The notes beneath the pieces were generated by a model. That model had not been told where the DNA came from. It searched no databases and saw nothing but the letters and a program-made list of their open reading frames with translations. A DNA stretch of 8,396 nt from Crenotrichaceae bacterium. GTDB taxonomy: Bacteria; Pseudomonadota; Gammaproteobacteria; Methylococcales; DRLZ01. Of the stretch, positions 1 through 5,718 are shown piece by piece. Numbering within the stretch: position 1 is the stretch's first letter; every line of letters starts with the position of its first letter. The stretch lies in contig DRLZ01000212.1 of NCBI GenBank assembly GCA_011322755.1, positions 1 through 8,396 on the forward strand. Reading direction: 5' to 3'. Made by a program: the position numbers and the translations under genes.

Positions 1-1
1 T

Positions 2-47
2 CATGGTTCACCTGCTGGGTGAGTGGGTTTCAGTAACCATTTTACCA
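2..47 (-). promoter_or_regulatory. Promoter, Shine-Dalgarno and start codon of a gene leaving the window at its left edge
   Basis: Reading the minus strand towards base 1, there is an extended -10 element (TGG followed by TAAAAT, plus-strand 39-47), then about 25 bases of leader, a good Shine-Dalgarno AGGTGA (plus-strand 8-13) and an ATG at bases 4-2, three bases after the AGGTGA. The -35 region is poor, as is common with extended -10 promoters. The ordered spacing of all three signals suggests that a further minus-strand gene starts here, downstream of the glycosyltransferase gene. Only its start codon and one further base are visible, so nothing can be said about its product. The signals could also be coincidental in AT-rich DNA. 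Confidence 0.4.
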
Positions 48-158
48 AAATAGCTTATATTAATCAGTATATTATACGTTTTTTAGCAGATGGTTTCTCT
101 TTGATGTCACGGATTCACGTGATAGTTATGTTAACTTATGTAGTATAAGTAGATATGC

Positions 159-2105
159 CTACTGTTGTATCATTTGAATGTTAAAACTTTGCTCTGCTGC
201 AGAAATATGATCAGATTTCCATAATCTTTCATAAATCGACATGTAGGGGGTGTTTCTCGCTTTTCTTAGATAAGATTTAGCGTCCTCATGCAATCCCGCA
301 GAGAATAACCAGTTAGCCTGAGAGAGACAATACTCGTACTTTGGCATTGCCTCATACGCCTGATCCATTGATAAAATTGTATCATTAAGATTACCTTGTT
401 TTTTATATACACTGGCTAGTTCTGTATAGAGTATTGATTTGATCTGATCAATCCTATTAAATGCGGGATTAGCAAGTGTTGCTTTAATAATCATTAATAC
501 TTCATCAAATGTTACATTACATTCGTTGTTATCCAGAGTTTTTCTAAGATAACGAATTGAATCAACCATTCCATATGAAAAATCTGAGTTAGCAATTTTT
601 TCTAAAATTTCATTCAACGTCAACGGCTCATCAATATTCTGGTTGTTTGAGCATTTGTAAAACAGATATGGTAGTGTAATCGCAGCACTATCATTCGGGT
701 TTTTTTGAATAAGCGTATTGATGTATCTCTTGACCATATCAATATTCTTTAGCTCAGTACTAAATCGTAAAGCATCGAGTTGAGCCCTGACAGAATTAGG
801 ATGTTCTTCTGCCCAAATAATTGAATACAATGCTTTATCCCCCCAGACTTTTGCAGATGAGTATGCGATTGCTGTTTCCATAGATAAATAAAGGAATGTT
901 AGAAATAATATGAGTGTTTTAAATTTGCCTTTATAATTAGTAATGTAATATGACAGTGAAATATAAAAGCCAAGCATAGGCAAATAATTACGGTGTTCAA
1001 AATATATTTCAAGAGGAATGAAAGTCGATTCCAGCAAATGGCCAGTAAAAAACCATAACACTGCAAATGAAACTAGAGGAACTTTATTTCTCAGCCAGAA
1101 TGATGTTATTAATAATAGCGATATAGCAAGTAACGCCGGCGCGGTTGTCCATGGTTCAAATAACCCCCGCGAAATTACATAGTCATCATGATAAGGCCCG
1201 GCATCACGTATGTTGGGAAGAAATATCAGTCTAATATAGTCCAAAAGGACTCTTGATTCTGTAGCTAAACGCTCCCAGACATTATATGTCCTCATGTACT
1301 CATATGTTATCTGAAAATTAGACAACTTATACACAAAATAAGCTGTGAGTATTATAAATGGAATTAATGAGAAAATAATTAGCCAATAGTTTACTAAATC
1401 TGATTTTAGGTGCTTCTGGTGAAAAAAAAGTATGTATTCTATCACTGCGATATAAAACACGAGTGTCACTGCATTTTCCTTGCATAGAATGCCAAGGAAC
1501 CCAAAGGCTGCAACCGATATGCTCATCCACACTAAAGATTTTTTAGGTTGGACTTTAAGTGTTGTTCGGTATCGCAAGTAAAAGATCAGACCCAGTAAAG
1601 TAAATGTAGCCGACAACAGTGTCATCCGCTGTATCACCATCATCATTGTAGAAATATGTATGGGATGCAATAGCCAGGCCGCACATGCTATTAGACTCGT
1701 ATATTGAATATTAAGCCGATTATCCTGTTGGCCATTGCTTGCCAAGAAGAGGGTTAGCAGTTTAGTTGAAAATAAATAGACAAGCAGTCCATTCAGGAGA
1801 TGGATACACAGATTGGTATATTTAAAGCCCCAAGGGTCAGTTGGCCAGCTATTGTCATTAATAAGTAAAGACAGAAAGCTGAGCGGTCGTCCTATCCCGC
1901 CAAAAGTAAAAACCAGCTGGTACAGTTTATATGCTGAATCAACAGAGCCATATAAACCCAGCTTGGGAACATGCACTGTATCGTCCAGCATAAATGTGCC
2001 AGTTAACGCGGGCCAGAATGTGAACGCTGCTACCCCTAACAGTATGTAGAGACATAAACCTAATACTAGTTCAGGTTTCACGTTTATAACGCTACCAATG
2101 CCCAT
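159..2105 (-). CDS. GT-C (TMTC/PMT-like) membrane glycosyltransferase with C-terminal TPR-like domain, probable pilin glycosyltransferase
   Basis: Polytopic inner-membrane protein of 648 residues. About ten or more hydrophobic segments fill residues 1-420; a soluble helical tail (about 430-648) has TPR-like repeats, for example the part around VYKKQGNLNDTILSMDQAYE. Seen: the first periplasmic loop carries an acidic pair (LDDTVHV, D41-D42), followed by GRPLS (about 72-76), HPIH (147-150), a QR pair (159-160), CKENAVTL (208-215) and FEHRNYLP (369-376). This order matches bacterial TMTC/PMT-type GT-C proteins, which transfer sugar from a polyprenyl-phosphate donor to Ser/Thr outside the membrane. 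A TTG at 2135 is in frame, but I chose the ATG at 2105 because a strong GAGGAAGGGG stretch lies directly before it; the upstream TTG sits inside the pilA terminator. The position directly after pilA on the same strand suggests that pilin is the acceptor, by analogy to pilin-linked transferases such as TfpW. Donor sugar and acceptor are inference. Confidence 0.75.
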   Translation of the reverse strand: MGIGSVINVKPELVLGLCLYILLGVAAFTFWPALTGTFMLDDTVHVPKLGLYGSVDSAYKLYQLVFTFGGIGRPLSFLSLLINDNSWPTDPWGFKYTNLCIHLLNGLLVYLFSTKLLTLFLASNGQQDNRLNIQYTSLIACAAWLLHPIHISTMMMVIQRMTLLSATFTLLGLIFYLRYRTTLKVQPKKSLVWMSISVAAFGFLGILCKENAVTLVFYIAVIEYILFFHQKHLKSDLVNYWLIIFSLIPFIILTAYFVYKLSNFQITYEYMRTYNVWERLATESRVLLDYIRLIFLPNIRDAGPYHDDYVISRGLFEPWTTAPALLAISLLLITSFWLRNKVPLVSFAVLWFFTGHLLESTFIPLEIYFEHRNYLPMLGFYISLSYYITNYKGKFKTLILFLTFLYLSMETAIAYSSAKVWGDKALYSIIWAEEHPNSVRAQLDALRFSTELKNIDMVKRYINTLIQKNPNDSAAITLPYLFYKCSNNQNIDEPLTLNEILEKIANSDFSYGMVDSIRYLRKTLDNNECNVTFDEVLMIIKATLANPAFNRIDQIKSILYTELASVYKKQGNLNDTILSMDQAYEAMPKYEYCLSQANWLFSAGLHEDAKSYLRKARNTPYMSIYERLWKSDHISAAEQSFNIQMIQQ

Positions 2106-2133
2106 TTCCCCTTCCTCAGATCCCATATAACAC

Positions 2134-2164
2134 AAAAATCCGCCCCAGGTTACCAGGGCAGATT
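2134..2164 (-). terminator. Rho-independent terminator after pilA, possibly leaky
   Basis: On the minus strand, 22 bases after the pilA stop, AATCTGCCCTGG (plus-strand 2164-2153) can pair with CCTGGGGCGGATT (2149-2137) around a 3-base loop, with one wobble and one bulged base. The hairpin runs straight into a T-tract. It lies between pilA and the glycosyltransferase gene, whose only credible promoter seen here is that of pilA. Partial read-through would give abundant pilin mRNA and little transferase mRNA, a common arrangement for major pilins. Confidence 0.75.
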
Positions 2165-2185
2165 ATTATCGTTTAAACTTAGTTG

Positions 2186-2602
2186 TTATCGGCAATTAGC
2201 TGGTCGATATTTTGTGTCCAAGTTCCCGCCTGTGCAATCCCAGGTAACGCCACCAGCTGCAGTCGTTGTACCTGCAAAAATAATGCTTGCTGCTACACCG
2301 ACTGCACTTGGTTTAAAACCAACAGCTATCGTTCCACTATTAATAGATAAGGTACTGACCCATGTTGAGTTGATGTTAGTAGAAACACCGGCAGCACTTG
2401 CATTTGCTGGCCACGCACCTTGACTGATTACATATTCAGAAACAGAAGCTTTGGCAGAAGCTGCTTGATTAAGACCTTCCGTTACTTTCGCACGTTTTGT
2501 GTAGTCAGAATACGCCGGAATCGCAATCGCTGCCAAAATACCGATAATCGCGACAACGATCATTAATTCGATTAGAGTAAAGCCTAGTTGGTTCTTTTTC
2601 AT
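2186..2602 (-). CDS. pilA: Type IV major pilin (PilA-type prepilin)
   Basis: Prepilin of 138 residues. It has a short basic leader MKKNQLG, cleaved by prepilin peptidase between G7 and F8, giving a mature pilin of 131 residues starting FTLIE. The conserved Glu5 of the mature protein (E12) is present, followed by the hydrophobic assembly helix (about 8-32) and the AYSDYTKRAKVTEGL segment typical of gammaproteobacterial PilA. Two Cys, C123 and C137, bracket 13 residues at the C-terminus and would form the disulfide-bonded D-region loop. The globular part is rich in Ser, Thr, Ala and Gly, offering O-glycosylation sites. The pilin ends in Arg, so it is not the C-terminal-Ser substrate used by TfpO-type enzymes. 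AGAGGT (plus-strand 2611-2616) is the Shine-Dalgarno, 8 bases from the ATG. A sigma-54 promoter lies about 90 bases upstream. The product is the subunit of a type IVa pilus used in adhesion, twitching or DNA uptake. Confidence 0.95.
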   Translation of the reverse strand: MKKNQLGFTLIELMIVVAIIGILAAIAIPAYSDYTKRAKVTEGLNQAASAKASVSEYVISQGAWPANASAAGVSTNINSTWVSTLSINSGTIAVGFKPSAVGVAASIIFAGTTTAAGGVTWDCTGGNLDTKYRPANCR

Positions 2603-2692
2603 GGTTATTTACCTCTTTAGGGTGTGGTTGATAATAATTAAAGTGTAGTTAAGTTTTTGTTATTTGCATGTGGCAAATTTCAATTAGTTTAA

Positions 2693-2708
2693 TGCAGGCA
2701 CCATGCCA
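2693..2708 (-). promoter_or_regulatory. Sigma-54 (RpoN) -24/-12 promoter of pilA
   Basis: The minus strand reads TGGCATGGTGCCTGCA. This has the invariant GG (plus-strand 2707-2706) and GC (2695-2694) at exactly the spacing of the -24/-12 consensus TGGCACG-N4-TTGCA, with two departures from consensus. The predicted transcript would start near 2682, leaving a leader of about 80 bases before the pilA ATG. RpoN dependence of pilA through the PilS/PilR two-component system is established in Pseudomonas and relatives; here it is inferred from the site. Confidence 0.8.
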
Positions 2709-2866
2709 ACTTTCTATTTTGGTTGCGAAACTATTCGCGAGAAACACATAATCTACTGTTTAATATGAGATTATTGTTGTTTGTTACGACTAATCTGTTG
2801 ATCCTGGATTGATGACATGGTGTTATTTCTGTTGTCAGGTTGTGTGTTTTTTTGGCAGATTTCGGT

Positions 2867-2893
2867 ATAAAGTGACAATTTTTGTCACTTTAT
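2867..2893. promoter_or_regulatory. Perfect palindrome upstream of the pilA promoter, candidate PilR-type enhancer
   Basis: ATAAAGTGACAA and TTGTCACTTTAT form an uninterrupted 12-bp inverted repeat around TTT. The centre lies about 200 bp upstream of the predicted sigma-54 start of pilA, the usual distance for an enhancer bound by an RpoN activator. The TGTC/GACA cores resemble motifs reported at PilR sites. It is AT-rich and has no suitable T-tract for either flanking gene, so a terminator is less likely. The identity of the binding protein is inference. Confidence 0.5.
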
Positions 2894-2900
2894 TGACGAT

Positions 2901-3049
2901 GTAAGAACTTGTTCAAGATTTCCATTAAACAATACAGCGCGAGGCAAACGCGAACAACTAAGCACAGAGACCGACGTATTGTGAGCATTTTTAGCTGGCT
3001 TTTTTAACGCCGCGAGTGCTCTTCAGTAACATCTTCAACAGGTTCTCAC
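2901..3049. mobile_element. MITE-like element with 20-bp imperfect terminal inverted repeats
   Basis: The left end GTAAGAACTTGTTCAAGATT (2901-2920) and the reverse complement of the right end, GTGAGAACCTGTTGAAGATG (3049-3030), match at 16 of 20 positions. The 149-bp unit has no usable reading frame. Its inside differs in texture from the surroundings: GC-rich words such as CAGCGCGAGGCAAACGCG and AACGCCGCGAG stand next to T-runs. Size, terminal inverted repeats and lack of coding capacity fit a non-autonomous miniature element. I see no clear target-site duplication, so the insertion is old or the ends are slightly misplaced. The parent transposon family cannot be named from sequence alone. 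Confidence 0.45.
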
Positions 3050-3292
3050 AAACAATGATGGCATGATTATCTGTGATCTGCGATGGTTCAGATATACTCC
3101 TGGCATCACCTGTCAACCAGTCTGGATGAATTACTCTCTTTCCGTGAACAGATGTAAATCAATGCGATTGCCATGAAAATTGAACCCAGGCAGAACAATT
3201 ATTGTCTAGTAATGTGCCTGATTTGTCTGTATAAGTGGTGCTCTGACAGTGTGTGCATTTATCAGGTGAGTTTGAGTGACACCATGACTGCT

Positions 3293-3321
3293 TTGACTGA
3301 CAAGTGATGTCTTAGTCTAGT
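3293..3321 (+). promoter_or_regulatory. Possible sigma-70 promoter for the hvf operon
   Basis: TTGACT (3293-3298) and TCTAGT (3316-3321) are separated by 17 bases, matching the -35 and -10 consensus at 5/6 and 4/6. Transcription would start near 3328, giving a leader of about 190 bases that contains the 3384-3398 palindrome. It is the best sigma-70-like pair seen upstream of hvfA. An ECF-sigma or metal-regulated promoter nearer the gene would be harder to recognise by eye and cannot be excluded. Confidence 0.3.
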
Positions 3322-3383
3322 GCATGTATCGATGTTGATTCGTGTATGGAAAATCCAGTTTACGACTTACAGTTGCTTGTTAG

Positions 3384-3398
3384 ACATCCTTAGGATGT
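3384..3398. promoter_or_regulatory. 15-bp perfect palindrome, candidate operator of the hvf operon
   Basis: ACATCCTTAGGATGT is a perfect odd-length palindrome (7-bp arms, one central base) about 120 bp before the hvfA start. The dyad geometry suits a dimeric regulator. It does not match a metal-regulator box that I can name, and a small RNA hairpin is the alternative reading. Confidence 0.35.
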
Positions 3399-3518
3399 GG
3401 ATTCAGTAGAAGTTCAGAGTAAGAGGGGCAGAATCGTCAAGCAATGATTGATAACTGCAAATCCAGTTAGTTTGAATTTATTCATCAACTAACACTATTA
3501 ATATTGAGGATAGAGAAG

Positions 3519-4001
3519 ATGAGAAAAAAGCTTAACAAAAAACCATTAGCTGCTGCTTTAGGTGCTGTTGTTGTCGGTACGCTTTCAGTAAGCGCTGCTA
3601 ATGCAGCTGAAAACCCATTTGCAATGAACGATTTGTCTGCAGGGTATTTAATGACTGCCGAGAAAGGCATGGAAGGCAAATGCGGTGAAGGCAAGTGTGG
3701 TGCCAGCAAGAAGGCGACAGAAGCTGAAGGTAAATGTGCAGGCAAGAAAGCCGAGAAAAGCATGGAAGGTAAGTGCGGTGAAGGCAAGTGTGGTGCTAAC
3801 AAGGCTGCTGAGAAAGCGAAAGCAGAGGCAAAATGTGGTGAAGGCAAGTGTGGCGAGGGTAAATGCGGTGTCAACAAAGCCAAGGACGATGCTGCAAGTG
3901 TAACAGGCACAGCCAGTGATGCAGTAAAATCAGCAAAAGATTCAATTATTGACTCAACCGTTGATTCTGCAGCCGATTCTGCAAAAGGCATGTTTAAGTA
4001 A
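3519..4001 (+). CDS. hvfA: HvfA/bufferin-type EGKCG-repeat RiPP precursor, secreted
   Basis: Precursor of 160 residues. Residues 1-29 form a long Sec signal peptide: basic MRKKLNKK start, hydrophobic core, ANA-A cleavage site near residue 29. The mature start ENPFAMNDLSAGYLM resembles HvfA-family proteins. Eight Cys (55, 60, 73, 86, 91, 106, 111, 116) sit in repeated motifs: six full EGKCG units plus the variants EGKCA (C73) and EAKCG (C106). In characterised HvfA and bufferins, the Cys of EGKCG is oxidatively modified by the MNIO enzyme with its DUF2063 partner to a copper-binding heterocycle (oxazolone-thioamide or thiooxazole; reports differ), and the peptide buffers copper in the periplasm. 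After C116 there is an unusual Cys-free, Ala/Asp/Ser-rich tail (about 118-160) that looks like an amphipathic helix. The ATG at 3519 is preferred over an in-frame TTG at 3504 because GAGGA (3506-3510) is correctly spaced before it. hvfB and hvfC follow directly. Confidence 0.9.
   Translation: MRKKLNKKPLAAALGAVVVGTLSVSAANAAENPFAMNDLSAGYLMTAEKGMEGKCGEGKCGASKKATEAEGKCAGKKAEKSMEGKCGEGKCGANKAAEKAKAEAKCGEGKCGEGKCGVNKAKDDAASVTGTASDAVKSAKDSIIDSTVDSAADSAKGMFK
3668..3803 (+). repeat. Internal 43-bp duplication in hvfA with 93-bp period
   Basis: Bases 3668-3710 and 3761-3803 are near-identical, with four differences in 43 positions. Both begin CATGGAAGG and encode the MEGKCGEGKCGA(S/N)K block. A third, shorter relative with an extra EGKCG lies at about 3826-3876. 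Three of the four differences leave the residue unchanged; only Ser62/Asn is a replacement. This points to expansion of the metal-binding motif by tandem segment duplication under selection to keep the sequence. It is a coding repeat, not a CRISPR array. Confidence 0.8.
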
Positions 4002-4021
4002 TTCGATCGATTGACCTCGTA

Positions 4022-4056
4022 TGATTGCCGGAAGCACATGATGATTCTGGCAATCA
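4022..4056 (+). other. Stable hairpin between hvfA and hvfB
   Basis: TGATTGCCGGAA (4022-4033) pairs with TTCTGGCAATCA (4045-4056), 12 positions with a single G-T wobble, around an 11-base loop. No proper T-tract follows (GCTCTTTAT), so complete termination is unlikely. The likely role is to attenuate transcription or protect the 3' end of processed hvfA mRNA, so that the peptide precursor is made in excess over its modifying enzymes. This fits the weak ribosome binding site of hvfB. Confidence 0.6.
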
Positions 4057-4082
4057 GCTCTTTATATGAATAGATATAGTCG

Positions 4083-4931
4083 ATGAGTAGAATCCCGGTA
4101 TCAGGAACTGGTTTAGGATTGCGTCGCTCTTTTATTAGCGAGATAAGCGAGATTAACCCTGCTGAAGTTGATTTTTACGAAGTTGCGCCTGAGAACTGGA
4201 TTGGTGTTGCCGGGCGCTATGGTAAATTGTTTCGGCAAATGACAGAAAAAACGCCATTTGTCTGTCATGGCTTGTCTCTTTCTCTTGGTGGTCCTACACC
4301 GCTTGATCTTCAGTTTTTGCATGATCTAAAGCAATTTTTTAAGTTACACACGATTCGCTACTATAGCGAGCATTTGAGTTATTGCAGTGACAAGGGTCAT
4401 TTGTATGACTTGATGCCAATTCCGTTTACTGAAGAGGCTGTAGACTATGTTGCGGAGCGGGTACGACGGGTTCAGGATATTCTTGAACAGCGGATTGCCA
4501 TTGAAAATGTTTCCTATTATGCTGCGCCAGGCAAGGAAATGGATGAAATAGAATTTATTTCTGAAATTCTTGAGCGCGCTGATTGCGATTTGTTACTGGA
4601 TGTGAACAACATCTATGTTAACAGCATCAATCATCATTATAATGCCAGTGATTTTCTAAAAGCATTGCCAGGCAAGCACATTGCCTACATTCATGTCGCC
4701 GGTCATTATGTTGAAGCTGAAGATTTACTGGTTGATACGCATGGTTCTGCTGTGATTGATCCTGTCTGGCAATTGCTGGAAGAAACCTACCAGTATCACG
4801 GTATTTTCCCGACATTGCTTGAACGTGATTTTAATATTCCTCCGGTTCCCGAATTACTCTCAGAGCTGCAAATCATTCAACACTTGCAAACAGCAAAACA
4901 TGTTTCAGAATCACAATTAAAATATGCCTGA
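4083..4931 (+). CDS. hvfB: HvfB, MNIO (DUF692) multinuclear iron oxidative enzyme
   Basis: 282 residues, full length for DUF692 TIM-barrel enzymes, cytosolic. Family motifs in order: GLGLRRSF (10-17), FYEVAPENWI (31-40), CHGLSLSLGG (61-70), YYSEHLSY (93-100), IENVSYY (140-146), LLLDVNNIYVN (170-180), IHVAGHY (203-209), VDTHGSAV (217-224) and LLERDFNIPP (245-254). The conserved His, Glu, Asp and Asn residues in these motifs (H62, E96, H97, E141, N142, D173, N175, H204, H208, D218, H220, E247) include the expected iron ligands; exact assignment needs a structure alignment. Relatives MbnB and HvfB use a mixed-valent iron cluster and O2 to convert Cys side chains. Here the substrate is almost certainly the EGKCG Cys of the preceding gene product. 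The ATG at 4083 has no clear Shine-Dalgarno, consistent with low expression relative to hvfA. hvfC overlaps its 3' end by 8 bases. Confidence 0.93.
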   Translation: MSRIPVSGTGLGLRRSFISEISEINPAEVDFYEVAPENWIGVAGRYGKLFRQMTEKTPFVCHGLSLSLGGPTPLDLQFLHDLKQFFKLHTIRYYSEHLSYCSDKGHLYDLMPIPFTEEAVDYVAERVRRVQDILEQRIAIENVSYYAAPGKEMDEIEFISEILERADCDLLLDVNNIYVNSINHHYNASDFLKALPGKHIAYIHVAGHYVEAEDLLVDTHGSAVIDPVWQLLEETYQYHGIFPTLLERDFNIPPVPELLSELQIIQHLQTAKHVSESQLKYA

Positions 4932-5697
4932 TCTGCCTGTTTTTCAGAAAAAGCAGTTTGAATTTTCAGCATATATTCGGGATCCACAGCAATTTCCTGC
5001 GCCGCCCGATGTTGAACCAAGACGTATGGCTGTCTATCGGGAGCTGTTTTTCAACAATGTAGAAGGCTTTCTTGCAAGCACTTTCCCGGTTCTGAAAAGT
5101 CTACTCGAGAAAAATCAGTGGCTGGCTCTGGTTCAGGATTATTTTTGTAACAATCGTAGTGATTCACCTTACTTTACGTCAATTCCTGAACAATTTGTCG
5201 ACTATTTAAATAGCCGACAGGCAGGTAATTCAAATCCATTACCATTCATGCATGAGCTCGCTCATTATGAGTGGGTAGAAATGGTTTTAATGATGGCAGA
5301 GGGTGATGTTTTGGCGCCAGAAAAGCTGGATAACAACACATTGTTGTCAAGCGCTGTGCGCGTCTCGGATCTTGCCTATCCGCTTGCATACCAGTTCCCT
5401 GTCCATCAAATCAGCCCTGAAAATCAACCACAAAGCAGTCCTGAAAACCCGACTTATCTGGTGGTCTATCGTGATGATGATGACGATGTAAAATTCATGG
5501 AAATCAACGCTGTTACCTATGCCTTGATTGAAAGTATGGAAACACATCCCGGACAACAGTGTCAGCAACATTTGCAATCTGTTATCCAGCAGTTAAACCA
5601 CCCACAGCCAGAGCAGGCTTTTGCATATGGTGTTGACATTTTACAAGGTTTACTAGAGCGTAGTATTCTCACGATAGTTGAGCCAGGAAAATACTAA
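4924..5697 (+). CDS. hvfC: HvfC, DUF2063 partner protein of the MNIO enzyme
   Basis: 257 residues, cytosolic. The N-terminal DUF2063 domain (about 8-100) has the signature run RRMAVYRELFFNNVEGFLAS (33-52) followed by TFP, and then HELAHYEWVE (110-119). The C-terminal half (about 145-257) contains a beta-rich part with an acidic DDDDD run (184-188) and a winged-helix-like end (INAVTYALIESM, then ILQGLLERSIL). In MNIO systems this type of partner recognises the precursor peptide and is required for Cys modification, as MbnC is for MbnB. Its ATG lies inside hvfB with an 8-base overlap and no independent Shine-Dalgarno, so translational coupling at a 1:1 ratio is likely. The next gene, rnfG, starts only 21 bases after its stop. 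The usual fourth gene hvfD (DoxX-like) does not follow. Confidence 0.9.
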   Translation: MPDLPVFQKKQFEFSAYIRDPQQFPAPPDVEPRRMAVYRELFFNNVEGFLASTFPVLKSLLEKNQWLALVQDYFCNNRSDSPYFTSIPEQFVDYLNSRQAGNSNPLPFMHELAHYEWVEMVLMMAEGDVLAPEKLDNNTLLSSAVRVSDLAYPLAYQFPVHQISPENQPQSSPENPTYLVVYRDDDDDVKFMEINAVTYALIESMETHPGQQCQQHLQSVIQQLNHPQPEQAFAYGVDILQGLLERSILTIVEPGKY

Positions 5698-5718
5698 CAA
5701 TCTGGCATACATCCCGAT

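Larger units (their letters stand above)
3050..3518. other. Gene-free leader region ahead of the hvf operon
   Basis: No open frame of credible length, codon character and ribosome binding site was found on either strand. The stretch contains a possible sigma-70 promoter (3293-3321), a 15-bp palindrome (3384-3398) and the hvfA Shine-Dalgarno (3506-3510). Apart from these I see nothing that I can assign. The decayed-looking 3109-3198 part on the minus strand could be a transposase remnant, but that is too weak to annotate. Confidence 0.5.

Noticed and set aside
96..120. TCACG...CGTGA hairpin as a terminator of the glycosyltransferase gene
   Set aside because: Only five pairs, and no T-tract on the minus strand after it.
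3106..3198. Minus-strand 30-codon open stretch (LFCLGSIFMAIALIYICSRK...) as a transposase C-terminal remnant
   Set aside because: It has a hydrophobic end reminiscent of some transposases and adjoins the MITE-like element, but it is too short, it is bounded by stops, and it lies outside the inverted repeats. A translated search against transposases would be decisive.
3351..3468. Direct repeat AAATCCAGTT at 3351-3360 and 3459-3468
   Set aside because: A single pair of 10-mers in about 900 AT-rich bases is close to chance expectation and has no other structure.
3504..3518. TTG at 3504 as the hvfA start
   Set aside because: The Shine-Dalgarno GAGGA lies inside this extension and is correctly spaced for the ATG at 3519, which also gives a normal signal peptide start.
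3668..3876. Tandem repeats as a CRISPR array
   Set aside because: The repeats are in frame, protein-coding, near-identical in spacer character and contain the EGKCG motif; there are no unrelated spacers.
3485..4039. Open minus-strand frame of 184 codons with repeated PHLPSPHLPS-like segments
   Set aside because: It is the antisense shadow of the hvfA repeats: the repeated Pro-His-Leu pattern is the reverse reading of EGKCG codons. It has no ribosome binding site or family resemblance.
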